Shown: positions 1 through 11,468, counted from the first letter of the stretch. The stretch: DNA of 64,000 bases from Prosapia bicincta (GCA_036971475.1 JBAIZL010000001.1:104660850-104724849), one strand, 5' to 3'. Numbers and translations are program-made. The notes: generated by a model not told the origin, from the letters alone.

Positions 1-230
1 TGTGCACAAAGTAGGCTCAATTTGTGGGCTGATTATATATAAAATAGCTTTAAAATACGCAAAGTAATTCTCATAAGTGTGCATATCAAATGTATATCAT
101 ATATTCCCCTTTCAATTATATAACGGAATTATGTTGTACATTTTTAGAAATTTTAATACAAAATTTCTAAAACTGGCATAGTTCTTTACAAATAAATTTA
201 CTTCAGAACATAAAGACTCGTAAAACTCAC
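1..230. other. MED24 intron, left edge
   Basis: AT-rich intronic sequence downstream (minus strand) of the last visible MED24 exon. No coding or repeat signal was recognised here. The remaining 3' exons of MED24 must lie to the left of the window. Confidence 0.6.
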
Positions 231-370
231 TGAAGTGTATTGTGGAGATACTGAGGTAGTACATGCAGTAACAAGCTTAAAGAGCAACTTTCTATATCTA
301 GATGAAACATTCCCATCACTAAGTCCACAGCTCTATCGAGGTCATCTTTATACCTGAGTTTCAGAATCTC
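231..370 (-). CDS. MED24: MED24 exon (seventh and last seen in this window)
   Basis: Coding exon of Mediator complex subunit 24, part of the Mediator tail that links activators to RNA polymerase II in the nucleus. It is 140 bp, starts in phase 0 after an AG acceptor (ATGTTGCAG) and ends in phase 2 at a GTGAGT donor. The translation begins EILKLRYKDDLDRAVDL and continues MGMFHLD, then a leucine-rich stretch ending LLLHVLPQYL. From memory of the vertebrate protein this matches the segment reading ELLKETR...RAVELLYSIFCLD. It joins in phase to the exon at 4737-4887 (…TNLVK / EILK…). The acceptor lacks a strong pyrimidine tract, so the exact start is slightly less certain than the others. Confidence 0.85.
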
Positions 371-437
371 CTGCAACATTTTGTCTTTGTCAAATGATAT
401 GTTTCACTTTCAAAAGAATTAAGTATACTTCAATAAA
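371..437. other. MED24 intron, short unique stretch
   Basis: Start (upstream side on minus strand) of the 4,366-bp intron between exons at 4737 and 370. Nothing recognised. Confidence 0.5.
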
Positions 438-701
438 TATTTAGATTTTTTGGACTAGGAGACTGACAGACTTACCTTGGTAAGAGTCCACTCTGTAGTC
501 TTGAAATAGAAACACATAAAAGCACTTAAACAATGATATATTTCAACCACACAGTGGTCTTTGTCAATCGAAGGGAAACATTGTTTAAGTGCTTTTATGT
601 GTTTCTATTTCAAGACTACAGAGTGGACTCTTACCAAGGTAAGTCTGTCAGTCTCCTAGTCCAAAAAATCTAAATAATCTTTACCAACCAAAACTAACCT
701 A
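438..701. repeat. Fold-back of two PLE family N 3' ends
   Basis: Two head-to-head copies of the terminal sequence of the family N Penelope-like element. The left arm (about 438-526) runs from TATTTAGA through the ACTAGGAGACTGACAGAC word to ACTTAAACAATG. The right arm (about 579-676) is its reverse complement, ending in CCTAGTCCAAAAAATC. A roughly 50-base loop carries the CAGTGGTCTTTGTCAATCG part only once. The tail to 701 is the outer end seen at other N copies (TTTACCAACCAAAACTAACC). No coding sequence remains. Confidence 0.8.
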
Positions 702-1609
702 AAAAATATATAAATATATAATCAATAAATATTTACTTAGAGTAAACTAAATAAACAGATTTTGCTTGTTCCTTTAGATTATAAAATTTTAAAAGGAACA
801 AATAATAACCTTAAACTTCATTATGTCTTATTTATAAATGAATGAAATTTATTGGATTTAGTATGAGGCTTACATTGACAATAATAGGATCAGTCTTTAT
901 AATTAGATACTAGATACACAAGATAAAAGAAAAAAAATTAAAACACTGAAAATATTTCTGATAAAAAATATCACCTTTTGTTAATCAGACAGAATAAATG
1001 AAAGGAAGTAAAAATTGAAAATGTTATAGAGTTTTTTTCACTTTGACATGTCTATTTCATAGACAGACAGGATTAATACCAGAAGGTTAATCTGCTAATG
1101 TACTATCTAATTTAATAAATTTTAAATAAGCTTTCTGGTCTACCAAAACTAACCATATAAACATGAGCAATACATAAAAATTAACCTAATATTAAAATAA
1201 ATTTATTGAAAGTAGCTGTATAGAAGCTGAATATAATGTAATGTATCTCTTTGTTACTACATGAATTTCATTGATTCAAAAATTTTTATTGTTGAAAACA
1301 TTTAAAAGTTCTATAATAGAGATATGACTTATTCATGTAGAAAATTATCCTACATTTAACTGTTTCTTTTACGATTATATTAAAAAACTACTATGAACAA
1401 GGTTAGGCGAATGAGTGAATAACAACAGCCCTTTTAATTCTGGGCAAAAGCAAAACCTATAAGACAATGTGGCCAGGCAAATTCTCATAATGCAATAGCC
1501 AATCATCACTTTTTCTATATATCACTTGTCTTCAGATTCATATTCTACTGTTCAGTGTTTGATTACTTTTTCATTTTACAACTTTTTCCAACAATGGTTA
1601 TTCAAAGAG
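702..1609. other. Intron, no recognised feature
   Basis: AT-rich sequence with no convincing exon, transposon terminus or long repeat. Confidence 0.5.
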
Positions 1610-1875
1610 AAATGTCTCAACGTGGAAATTATAAAACTTTATTACGTCGGTTAAAAAGTATGACATTCTACAATGGTTACATGAAGGTAAAAGGTTAAGC
1701 TAGCTTTAGAATTCAGGATTCCTAGAACGGCTGTAAATGACATCAAGAAAAATGGGAATAAAATTAAAGAGTTTATTGCAAACATCAAAATTCTCTATGG
1801 AGAGAATAACAAACAAAAAAGAATGACAACACCCATTCACGTTCAACTTGATGATGCGATGTTTATCTTGTTGTA
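1610..1875 (+). pseudogene. Tigger/Jerky-type transposase N-terminus, relic
   Basis: Reading across frames gives fragments such as YDILQWLHEGKR, IPRTAVNDIKKN and KIKEFIANI, followed by PIHVQLDDAMF. These match the psq-type and CENP-B-type helix-turn-helix region of the Tigger/Jerky branch of pogo transposases. Several frameshifts and stops are present and no DDE domain was found, so it is a short dead fragment. It is not the same copy as the Tigger at 2679-4167, whose HTH is clearly different in sequence. Confidence 0.5.
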
Positions 1876-2332
1876 ATTAAGAACTATACTGGAGGCTAAT
1901 TGCATTTTTAGTGTTGCGTAATAGTGATGTTTTTTGGAAGACATAAATCATCTAAGTACAACATTTATTACATTACATACCTATTTATGTATTTATGTGC
2001 TATGTTTACCACAATTACATGTTAATTTCACAACTTCTGTAATTCGTTTTTTTCTCGAATTCGTCACCCTCTCAGTCCGGAATAAAAGAAGTTCTACTGA
2101 ATTTATTATTCAAATAGATGATGTTTACCATTTAACCCTATAAATGTCAGACCTTAAACCACCAGAAGTCCCTATCTACCAGTGTTTTTTCAGTTCTGTA
2201 ATAATTACTTCAATAACATATTCAATTTACATGTATAGTTTATTCTTGAATTTTGTAGTTCATTACGTTTGGTTAATCTTATTAATCACTTAAATAATAG
2301 TTTATGACTATCTGAACTTTAAATTTAGTAAA

Positions 2333-2545
2333 TTTTGGTGTGGATGTTGGATCCGTGATGGTATTTGTTGACGTCATACATATTTCTTCTTGAGCTGCGT
2401 GTATAATGTTTTTGAATAGTACGTCGCCTGCATATGTTGTCTGTAGGTTCATTAAATTGTTGTGTATGCTTTTGTAAATGTGGTATTTTTCTAGTGAGTT
2501 TAATTCTATTAGGTTATTATTTATTACTGAATTTGTTTTAAGAAA
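2333..2545 (-). mobile_element. PLE family P, 3' coding fragment
   Basis: The minus strand encodes the C-terminal tail shared with the family P copies at 13.6, 18.2 and 35.1 kb (NNPIEL, SLEKYHIYK, NLMNLQTTY-like peptides), followed by the start of the downstream non-coding end. It is truncated at both sides and lacks the GIY-YIG core and the ribozyme-like motif. Confidence 0.65.
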
Positions 2546-2678
2546 CTAATCGATTTGAAGTAATATTTTAAACAATAAAAGATTTTAAAAGATTTTTTTA
2601 AATATTCTAGAGGTAACATATACACATGTCTATAGTTCCAACATTTTACTAACAATGTAATATCACTAAATAATTATA

Positions 2679-4167
2679 CAGTCAAAATCGTTTACAACGA
2701 CACCGGCTATTACGTACAACTGGATATAACGAACAAAAAGGTCGGAACCATAAAATGACATACTGGAAAAAGCATTTACATTGCTTTCTACGAACACATC
2801 GGTTAGAGCGAACACGTTTCTTGGAACACTGAGTAGTTGAAATATTGGTTACAGCGTACAATTCCGAGTTTTATATTCTGCGAAATGAAAACAAAGGTTT
2901 TGTTCGCCTTACCATTTCACCCAAGTGTTCCTCAGTTCAGTTGTCTCTTGTCTTCATACACGAAATCATGTCACGGCAACAATTTACAATTGAAGAACAA
3001 TTCGGTATCGTTTGTCGAGTTGATTCCGGTGATTCCGCGAGTTCGATTGCGCGTGAATTTAAAATGTCACGCTCAACAATTGCTGGAATGCTTAAGCGCC
3101 GAGAGAAAATTGTTGCGCAATTTAACAAGTGCGAAAAAGGAAAACGCGTTCGGTCTTCCAATCACGCGGACATTGAAAATGCTTTGCTCGATTGGTTCAA
3201 ACAACAACGCGCAAACAATATACCCGTGAGTGGGCCCATGCTTCAGGTAAAGGCTGAAGCCTTCGCTAAGCTTTTGAAGAAGGATTCGTTTAAGTGTAAT
3301 ACTTTCTGGGTTCAACGTTTCCGATCTCGCCACAACATTGTTCATGGAAAAATTTCAGGTGAGTCAGCAGATATTACACCAACACATTTGAAGGATGCCG
3401 TTTCCCTTCTCAGCTCTGACTGCTCTGGAGATGACTATGTGCAGGTGGATGACGAAATCATAACTTGCGAAGAACTATCAGATAATGATATCGCACTGAG
3501 TCATCAAACGGAAAAAGAAAATACTGATGAGGCTGGCGAAGAATCGGAAGATTTCGGCAAAATCCCTACTGTTGCGGAAGCGTATGCTGCTTGTTCCACC
3601 ATAAGAGCGTTTATTCAGACTTCCAAAACTTCGCAAAATGTAAAAGAATCCTTATTGGTTGTTTCCACTTCAATCGAGAAAATGTTTTTTACAGAAGTAC
3701 AAGGAAGGTGTCAAACAAAAATTACAGATTTTTTTGTTTAATTCAAAATGAATACATATGTATGTAAATATTTTATTTTCTTTCGTTGTTTAAAATAAAT
3801 TCATAAGTAGTACATATACATACATTATGTCCATATTATGTATGTCTACATTTTTAAAATACAAAGATTTTCACAACTTATTACATTATGACTATTGTTT
3901 ATTGACTACCTGTACTCATTTCAATACATATTATGTATGTTGTACTTACATACATATGTATATATTGTAGGTATGGATTGTTCAAAATTTTTGCATCATA
4001 AAATTATAACGAACTGACTGTCAATAACTAGTGAAATGGCCATTATAGTGTAATGTCGTTTATAACAAACTGTTTGTTATAACCAATAGTACCGCTTAAA
4101 GAGAACACTGGCTACAGCGTACAAAATCTGCCGGTCCCTTGAAGTTCGTTATAAACGATTTTGACTG
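2679..4167 (+). mobile_element. Tigger/pogo-type DNA transposon, internally deleted
   Basis: A 1,489-bp element with inverted ends: left CAGTCAAAATCGTTTACAAC, right the reverse complement with CAGTCAAAATCGTTTATAAC. It is flanked by TA at 2677-2678 and 4168-4169, the target duplication expected for Tc1/mariner-pogo elements. Subterminal repeats of the ACGAAC/GCGTAC kind occur near both ends. It carries one open reading frame (2968-3741) with the DNA-binding half of a Tigger transposase but no catalytic domain, so it is non-autonomous. It sits in the MED24 intron 4888-14529 / 371-4736 series, upstream (in transcription terms downstream) of the exon at 4737. Confidence 0.88.
2968..3741 (+). CDS. 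Deleted Tigger transposase, DNA-binding domain intact
   Basis: An open frame of 257 codons without a stop. I take the start at MSRQQFTIEEQF because the 41 upstream codons in the same frame run through the terminal repeat. Residues about 5-50 form a CENP-B/psq-type HTH (SIAREFKMSRSTIAGMLKRR). Residues about 65-125 form a Tc5-type second HTH (LLDWFKQQRANNIPVSG, FWVQRFRSRHNIV). The text then jumps to the acidic C-terminal tail (DDYVQVDDEIITCEELSD). The DDE catalytic domain of about 200 residues, expected between them, is absent, and the deletion keeps the frame. A full Tigger transposase is usually 450-550 residues. It could bind transposon ends but could not cut. Confidence 0.75.
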   Translation: MSRQQFTIEEQFGIVCRVDSGDSASSIAREFKMSRSTIAGMLKRREKIVAQFNKCEKGKRVRSSNHADIENALLDWFKQQRANNIPVSGPMLQVKAEAFAKLLKKDSFKCNTFWVQRFRSRHNIVHGKISGESADITPTHLKDAVSLLSSDCSGDDYVQVDDEIITCEELSDNDIALSHQTEKENTDEAGEESEDFGKIPTVAEAYAACSTIRAFIQTSKTSQNVKESLLVVSTSIEKMFFTEVQGRCQTKITDFFV

Positions 4168-4736
4168 TATTTTATATACATGAAAAAGAATAATCAAATT
4201 TGTATAAGTATGAAAATATTTAAATAAAAACATTCTATAACTATTGTAGTGTTGATATATATCACTCCCTAACTCCAGATTCAATTAATTAAAATTTCAA
4301 AAGTAATATAAAGTAAAAATTTACAAATATTTTTAAGAATTTCTTTTTTATCAATAAAATTTTAATATTTATTCTAAGTGTGATTAGTGTATGGGTAAAT
4401 ACTATAGACATTGGCAGTTCTTGTGAATAATCTTGCCAAAAAGTCGAGGAACTTGCAAATAGGAAAGCTGAATTTTAAAGACATAGATGGAAGAAAAGAA
4501 AAACTAATGTTTATAAGAAAACATGTGGTGAAAAGAAAGATGCTGATTTTGTTGGAGCTGAGGACCGGTTACAATACAAATGGTCAAATATTTTGCCTTT
4601 TTATTCTCCTAACTGCGTATACAATGCAGATGAAACAAAACCTTATTATGTGTTTTACCCAATCATACTTCTATATTCAAAAGTGAAAACTCTTATGGAT
4701 TGCCTTAATATAAATGTTACATTTGTCATTTCTTAC
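4168..4736. other. Intron, no recognised feature
   Basis: AT-rich intron between the Tigger element and the MED24 exon at 4737. No element ends were recognised. Confidence 0.5.
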
Positions 4737-4887
4737 CTTGACAAGATTTGTAACAAACCACTCAGCTCCCCCAGTATTCAATAAACTCTCAAGTGAATGT
4801 GTAGCTTCAATGTTTATCCAACCTCTTTTCTGTATACTGTTCCAAACATTCTCCAATTCTTCACTGATTGGCTGTTTAGATACAATG
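4737..4887 (-). CDS. MED24: MED24 exon (sixth in this window)
   Basis: A 151-bp coding exon: acceptor AAATTTCAG, donor GTAAGA, one leading base completing a serine codon split with the exon at 14530-14622, and a phase 0 end. The translation contains VSKQPISEELENVWNSIQ, KRGWINIEATHSLESLL and GGAEWFVTNLVK. It aligns without gaps to the MED24 segment I recall from vertebrates as PKRPIKEVLTDIF, KGWVDSRSIHIFDTLL and GGVYWFCNNLIK. This is one of the most strongly conserved stretches of the gene in the window. Confidence 0.93.
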
Positions 4888-5484
4888 CTGAAATTTAATA
4901 TGCAAAAACAATCATTAACTTCTGAAATATGTGCTAAATATTTAAATTACATTCAGGTATTATTAATCTCTTATCTGCACAGCCATTAGAAACTGATCAA
5001 CCACTTCCTGTCATAAGTGACTGTAAACATATATTCAACAGACTTAATCAAAAATATAATTGGTTTACTGACCACTTGTAGCCCTGATATATCCTAAACT
5101 TTAAGTAACATGCTATAATATAAAGTTTCTTTAGGCTTTAGGAATCACAGAATACAAAAGAATTTCCACTATAAAAATTTACCGTAAATTTCTAAGGGTA
5201 TTACTTTTCAGAGATAAATTTTCATTTGGGTATTATTAAGATTTGTTAGGTAAATATTTAGGTAAATTAATATTAACAAATGAATGTTTTGAAACACAGC
5301 TCCAATCTTTTCGTGAAACTTTCTTATAAAGAAAAAACTCATTAATAATTTCCTAAATAACGAAAACTTAAATGATTTTGTATTAGAAGTAAGAAATACT
5401 AGAAATTAATTGGATTGGTTTCAGAGTTGTGTTAAAAGCAGAATTTATTTTGTATTTCATAAATGTAAAGTTGAACAATATTTA
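4888..5484. other. Intron, no recognised feature
   Basis: AT-rich; nothing recognised between the MED24 exon and the mariner remnant. Confidence 0.5.
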
Positions 5485-6071
5485 TGAGGTGTGTTCAAAA
5501 AGTAAAGTGAATTTATATCTTTATAAAAAAATATTTTATATTTGTATTTCAATATTTATGTTTTCCCTTACAAAGTAGCCACTTCCATATGTAATACACA
5601 TGTCTCATGCTCAAAACATCAAATAAAAAAATTGCTTGGCTGAAGTCAACTGATATGCCCAAATCTTCAGTAACAGTAATTCGACGATTTTCCAAAATAA
5701 TTTCTTTTACTGTTTTAACATTTTTATCTGTTATTGATGTACTGAAGCGTCCAGAGCGAGGTTCGTCATTGGCATCTTTTCGGCCATTTTGGTAAAGCTT
5801 GTACCACTTATAAACATTTTTTTTACTCACATCATTCTCATGGGACATTTAAAGTGTTTTATAGCAAAAATTCAATTTTTACACAAAACTTGATGCAAAT
5901 TATTTCTTTATATCAGAAATAGCAGAGTACAATCAAATATATCTAACCTTTGTGTTTGTCAAAAATAAATAAAATATGCTATAAACATATGTACCAACAC
6001 CACAAAACAAAAAAATGAAAAATATGTTGCCTGTAAAATTTGAAAATCGTTCCTTTTTAAACACACCTTTG
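5485..6071 (-). mobile_element. Mariner element, deletion derivative
   Basis: A 587-bp element bounded by imperfect inverted ends, left AGGTGTGTTCAAAAAGTAA and right (reverse complement) AGGTGTGTTTAAAAAGGAA, each next to TA (5483-5484 and 6072-6073). The inside holds only the N-terminal part of a mariner transposase on the minus strand. It is too short to be autonomous (a full mariner is about 1.3 kb). Confidence 0.75.
5610..5848 (-). pseudogene. Mariner transposase N-terminal fragment
   Basis: The minus strand reads NVYKWYKLYQNGRKD, then DEPRSGRFSTSITD, VKEIILENRRITV and EDLGIS. This is the second helix-turn-helix and the linker (GRP/R-like motif) of mariner transposases. The text ends after about 80 residues and the D,D34D catalytic domain is missing. 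Confidence 0.75.
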
Positions 6072-6073
6072 TA

Positions 6074-7239
6074 GATATCATGCACGTTATCCTTTTGAGA
6101 GCAAAATGGTATTATTTTGCAGTAAATGATACTATATATAAATTCTTAACTGTTTACATTTACACTTGTTGTTATGTTACTTCTAATGATTATTTTGAAA
6201 TAAAAGAAAAAAGAGGTTTTAACCATTAAAAATAAATAATAGAAATAATTTCGAAATTACTTTAAACATTTTCTGGCTAAATTCCTATTGAGCAAAATAA
6301 AATTTAATTGCTTTTTAAAACTATTCTCTTGTTTGATTTACATATTAGCTGTTAATACTTCAATATATAACAGAATTTAAATGACCAGGTATGATATAGT
6401 GCACAGGTTCCCAAACTGGACGGCACACTCCCTTGGGTGTGAAGGCAAGTCAGGGGGTGCATGAGACCAGTTGGTAAATAGTAAGATAAATTCTCATTTA
6501 GTTACAATTTAAGTACACAATTTAACAATATTTAAAACTAAATTAACAAAGCAGATTTTTTTTATATAGGTAATTTTATTGAGCACTATGTTCAGAAAAT
6601 TTAAATGAAATGTATGCATTTATAAAAAAAAGTGTAAGTAAAGGCTGTGCAAATTTTGTAAACTTCAAATTAAATCAAAGCGTCAACTTGAAAAAAAAAT
6701 AATAGTACAAAAGTATTGCAAAACAAATGTTTCCCGTGCAATGTGGCAACAGCGCCGCAATAGAAAAATCTTCATTTTGGATAAAACGCTTAAAAGTGTA
6801 TCACAGCCAGCTCTTCGAATATACTTGCCTATTTCAAGCACCTACTTGTGGAAAAAATAGTGACAAAGTTGATCACGTCCGTAGCATACTTTAAGCTGTA
6901 CCTGTCACCTGGGTAGTGCTAAATGATCAACAATGCTGGTGCAAGCCTCTTAACGTCAGAATAATCAAATGAAAGTAAGAATGAACAAAAGAAAAGTAGA
7001 GAAAAAAGAATAAATGCACTTGTTAGAGCAAAGCCTGAACAGTATTCATAGTAAGAAACTGAAACATTTAAAACATTACAATGAAAAGCCAGTGGACTAT
7101 CACAACAGAAGAAACAGGACATTTTTACTGAAGTAGTAAAAAATATCATTAATGTGTTTATTTTCACCGAGGCTAATTTGACAAACTACAGCGAATAATT
7201 TTACAAACTGAAGAACTATAAAATTAATTGTATGTATAA
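6074..7239. other. Intron, mostly unrecognised
   Basis: No gene was seen. A short stretch near 6405-6470 (GGTTCCCAAACTGG followed by a G-rich part) resembles the subterminal sequence of some hAT elements, but no partner terminus or target duplication could be found. Confidence 0.4.
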
Positions 7240-7312
7240 ATCTAGGCTGGTTGCTAGTGGTATTTTGGTGGGTGTTACAGGAGATTGTGCATGAGAGTTT
7301 AAGATTAAGGAC

Positions 7313-7620
7313 ATGGCAAGTGTTGACCCATCTGAAATAGTGCCAATTACAGTGTGGAAAGAAGGAAGAAAAATCAAGATTTATGGAGTTTATAGTGCAC
7401 CAAACAACACCAGGCTAAATATGGATATCATTGAAACACAAGACAAAATAATTATAACTGGAGATTTTAATGCCCGTTCAAGACGCTGGGCTTACCATGA
7501 TATAAATCCAGCAGGAAGAGAATTGGAGAACTTCCTGGATTCCTGAACATTTGAGTTTTTGTATGACGCAATGGATCCAAAAACATTTATACACTATTCA
7601 AGAGCTGTGACCAATCCTGA
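7313..7620 (+). pseudogene. LINE endonuclease domain fragment
   Basis: The frame shows IYGVYSAPNNTR, then IIITGDFNARSRRW and NPAGRELENFLDS, the GDFN motif and the following glycine/leucine pattern of APE-type LINE endonucleases. It stops at 7546; a second frame continues the match a little further. The N-terminal part of the domain is missing. Confidence 0.7.
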
Positions 7621-8279
7621 AGGTGTTGATGTCATCAGGTGTTTATTTAACCATACTGGGTAAAAATAAATGGCAGTATGGACATAGCTAAGGCCGTAAA
7701 ACTTGAAATTTTAAAAAGACAAAGTGGATGGAATTTGAGAATGCAATCGAAGATGGAGTTTGTAGGCTGGAAATTGTAACACAGGGAATCAAAGAACAAA
7801 TAGGGGAATTATGTGCAATGATACATAAAGCTGCAAAACAGTGGATAACAAGATGAAGAGTTAGACACAACAGTTTACAAACAGTTTTGGACACCTGAAA
7901 TCATGAGACTAAATCAGAAAAGAAATAGATTAGGAAACAAAGCAGAAGAAACTCAAGATCTTGTGGATGTGAGGGATTGGAGGAAGGCTAATGCACTATA
8001 CACTAAAGAATCTTGGATGGCCAAAATGCAAGCGTTTACACGGTTTATTACAGGACTTGATTATGGAACATGCTGCTCAAAGGTTCACAAACATATTAAT
8101 TTATTTACCAATAAACATAATGAAGAGTAATCTAATAATCAAACTAAAAAGTGGCCAAAGAGTCATCCTTAGATTGTCAAATTGCTGAAGCACTACAAAG
8201 TAATCCATACGCTTTCCAGGGAGAACAACAAACTGAATAAAGTGGAGGCAAAATATGTGAGAAGACAGAACTGAAGAAC

Positions 8280-9735
8280 AGGGACAGACCTCTTTGACAA
8301 GGGATTCAGTAGACAGAACTGGACATAGCTATCAATAAAGCTAAAGATAGAAAATCATCTGGAAGAGACAATGTCCAAGTTGTATTCATAAAGCACCTTG
8401 GAAAAAAGCAAAAAGGTTGCTAAATATTTTTTACATGTTGTGGAATGGCAAAAGTGACATACCAAGCAGTTGGAAGAAAGTCATAATTGTATTAATTAAG
8501 AAACCTAAAACATTTGGGATAGAAATAGCAAGCTACAGACTAATTGCATTAACTTTAACTGTTAGCAAAAACTATGGAAAGAATGGTAGCAACAAGACTT
8601 CAGTATTACATTGAGAGGAACAGACTGCTTAACCCACACCAAGCTAGATTTCGACCAAGATACACTACAGTGCACCAGGTTACAAGACTAACACAAAATA
8701 TAAAAGATTCATTCAATTAAAACAAATCTGTAACAGCAGTCTTAATTGACTTCAAGGGAGCCTATGATACTATGTGGAGAGTGAAACTTTTGAGATTACT
8801 CGTGGAAATGCAGATAGGAGGAAATATGTTCAGTTGGTTGAAGACTTCCCTGATACAGCGTCGGATAAGAACTAAGTGACGGAACAACACTTCAACATAC
8901 AAGCAAACTCAAGCAGGTCTCCCACAGAGCGCAGTATTGACCCTGATTTCGTTTAATATAAATATATGAATGACCTCCCAAATAAAATAAGATCAAAGAA
9001 GGTTAACTGTGCTATGTACGCAGATGATGTAGTTATATAGACTGAGGCAGGAAACAAAAATAGGAGATTGTTTGAGACAATGGAAGCTGAGCTTAGTGAG
9101 GCTATGAAAGATATATTTCTTTGGAGTAATTCTAACAACATGATTATAAATGATCAAAAGACATGTTATCAGCTTTTCTCACTCAAAACCAAAACCAAGG
9201 ATATCAGATTGAAAATTAAGAACAATATTATCCAGAAATGTGTAGAGACAACATACTTGGGAATTAGAATGGATAATAAGCTTACACTTATATCACATTC
9301 TGAAACTGTATCATCTAATGTTGCTCATAAATCAAGTATTTTAAAGAGAATGGTAAGAGCTAAATGGAAGGGGGGTCTCTTGTCCTTCTTAACAAAACTT
9401 ATAAGGCATACATAAAACCTAGTTTAACTTATGGTGGAGAAGTCTTAATGACAGCCACCAAAATTGCAAAGAATAAACTTGAAGTAAACCAGAACTGTTT
9501 ACATTTCATCTCAGGAGCAGTGAAGACAATTCCTATAGCCTCACTTCAAGCCTACACAAACAACAAACCATTAGATGAAGACTTCAGCATGAAAGCAGAT
9601 ATCCTTTATAAAATGTTGATGTGTTGGAAACACAATTCATGGATTATGGAATTACTTCCCAATCAAAGATTAAAAACTCAGAAAAGTTTTAAGCAAGTGG
9701 TTGTTGGCAGGAAAATAAATACATCTGAAATTTAG
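8280..9735 (+). pseudogene. LINE reverse transcriptase domain, broken
   Basis: Across frames one reads SSGRDNVQVV, NPHQARFRP, VLIDFKGAYDT (catalytic Asp of motif A), QAGLPQSAVL, and CAMYADDVVI (YADD, motif C). The thumb-like C-terminal part follows as two long frames, 9068-9415 and 9364-9735, with YLGIRMDNKLT and IKPSLTYGGEV. Stops interrupt the domain at several places, including one directly after the YADD box. Confidence 0.8.
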
Positions 9736-9889
9736 AAACCTCCCCAATTAGTAAACCCATTGGATATCATGCAATTTAATGTGTTTTTGGATCTCATAGA
9801 GCCAGTGAACAAGACTATTGACATGTGGAAAAGGTATCCTAAATTGCCTTGGAAACTTTAAACTAATGGTACCCACAGGACTCCTTGGT

Positions 9890-10340
9890 GAGAATCTATA
9901 CGGATGGGTCTAAAATGCATGGTGAGAAGGGAGCGGGAATATACAGTGATTACTTCTCCCACTATTTTCCACTGAGCAATTCCTCAACTGTTTTTTAGAA
10001 AGAACTGTTTGCCATCAACAAGGCTCCTCAACAGCTGATTACAGCTTAATACTTCTGACCATATACTTAACATTTACTTAAGTTATTCCATGGTTATTCT
10101 GACCATGGCTTAATACCAATATTGTTTTATTGGTTGACTCTAAATCCCCATTACAAGCAATGACTAATATTGATAATACAGGTGCAATTGTACAGAATAT
10201 AAAAAAGAATTATAAAATTAAAAAAAAACATATTATTAATATTTTGATGCAGTGGGGATCCTGTCTCATATGCGAATGCAGTAGAATGAGGCCGCAGATG
10301 AACTTGCAAAGAGAGGGACTAAAATTGTTCAAAAAACATC
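9890..10340 (+). pseudogene. LINE RNase H domain, broken
   Basis: RIYTDGSKMHGEKGAGIY gives the first catalytic Asp context. KELFAINKAPQQL resembles the second motif, and LVDSKSPLQAM the third (DS). A later NEAADELAKRG-like stretch near 10290-10320 is the fourth. Frameshifts separate these pieces. After it, near 10440-10700, a TGHDCLAGHL-like reading is typical of the tail of such LINEs. Confidence 0.65.
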
Positions 10341-10984
10341 AAAAGTTCTATTACTGCAAGGAAGAATAAAAAGTATTAGAACATATTACCAACAAGGTTT
10401 TAGAAATATTATAGAGGAAAGATTGAAGGACAAGTTCTAAATTGTGTTTGAGGTGAATAGAAAACATCTGTTGCTAACTTCAGACTGGCTACAGGGCATG
10501 ACTGTCTCGCCGGACATCTCAGCAGAATCAAAATATTTGAATCCAACAGATGCACAATATATGCATGCCAAACATCTATTATGGACCACCTCCTGGTCTG
10601 CAGTGGTCTTGATAAGAAAAGACAACAACGAAGTGACTTAACTGGATTGAATTGGGAGGCAAGATCTCGAATGAGGTAAACCAAGTGGAAGCCATTGGAA
10701 GAAGACTTGTCCAAAAAATTATACTTGTATGACTATATACTTGAGCGAAAAAACATTTGCAGCACTTGTTGCAATTAAAACGAAATATAGGGAAAACCTT
10801 GATGTTGCTAATTACTTGTGTTGTGCCTTTACTAAAATACATCAAATAGGTATGCTAGTGAAAAAAATTCAAGCTCATCCATCTCACTAACAGATTTCCC
10901 TCTTATCAGTTAAAACTTACATTGTGAATTAAAACTTAAAATGTTATATCATGTTTCTTATGAAAATATGTATAAATAAATAAA

Positions 10985-11205
10985 TTGTGATACCACTAAG
11001 TGCAATAATTTTACCTTGTGATGAGGCACCTTTCGGTCACTTGACCATTGTTGAATCACTGATATTTTTCTGGTGTAGATGTTCGGTCCGTGATATTGGT
11101 ATTTGTTGAAGTTACACGCATATTCTCTTGATCTGAATGTATGATGTTTTTATATAGTATGTCTTCTGTATATGTGGTCTGTAGGTTATACTTCATATTT
11201 ACTTA
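10985..11205 (-). mobile_element. PLE family P 3' end, fragment
   Basis: Minus-strand copy of the last coding residues and the non-coding end of family P, including a ribozyme-like motif at 11018-11059. It is truncated before the GIY-YIG core and abuts a second P end at 11206. Confidence 0.7.
11018..11059 (-). ncRNA. Hammerhead-like motif, PLE family P
   Basis: Read on the minus strand: stem I GUGAU/AUCAC, a core with U-A at positions 3 and 8 (UCAACAA here), an added U, stem II GGUCA/UGACC, GAA, stem III AGG/CCU, and a predicted cleavage after C. It is one of about ten copies of this fold in the window. The core differs from the standard CUGANGA, so activity is uncertain. Confidence 0.45.
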
Positions 11206-11468
11206 AGTTAATATATTACTATTGTAAATAATTTTATTCACCATTAAGTGCAATGATTTTACCTTGAGTGATGAGGCGCCTTCGGTCACTTGACCATTGC
11301 CAAATCACTGATTACTTTTTCTCAATTTTTCTGGTGCGGATCTTCGGTCCGTCGTGTTGGTAATTGTTGACGTCATATACTTTCCGTTGCACTGACTTTA
11401 TGAAGTTAATATATTACTATTGTAAGTAATTTTAAAAATTATAAAATTACTTACAATAGTAATATATT

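Larger units (their letters stand above)
7240..10740 (+). mobile_element. Non-LTR retrotransposon (LINE) with EN, RT and RNase H, decayed
   Basis: Three domains of an I/Jockey-group LINE follow in the correct order on the plus strand: apurinic-type endonuclease (about 7313-7620), reverse transcriptase (about 8280-9735) and RNase H (about 9890-10340). A possible zinc-knuckle-like C-terminus follows. The presence of RNase H points to the I/Loa/R1-like side rather than to RTE or CR1. At least a dozen stops and frameshifts were seen. The 5' end appears truncated, because ORF1 (gag-like) was not found. No clear poly-A or target duplication could be defined. Confidence 0.75.

Noticed and set aside
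3522..3545. CUGAUGAG word in the Tigger frame, as in a hammerhead core
   Set aside because: It is followed by GCTGGC and GAAG without a helix between and without GAAA; it is ordinary coding sequence.
5607..5795. Plus-strand frame opposite the mariner fragment
   Set aside because: Antisense shadow of the transposase on the minus strand.
6405..6470. Possible hAT terminus (GGTTCCCAAACTGG with G-rich follow-up)
   Set aside because: No inverted partner or 8-bp duplication could be found within several kb.
10440..10715. Four overlapping frames on both strands
   Set aside because: They are shadows of the decayed LINE C-terminal region rather than separate genes.
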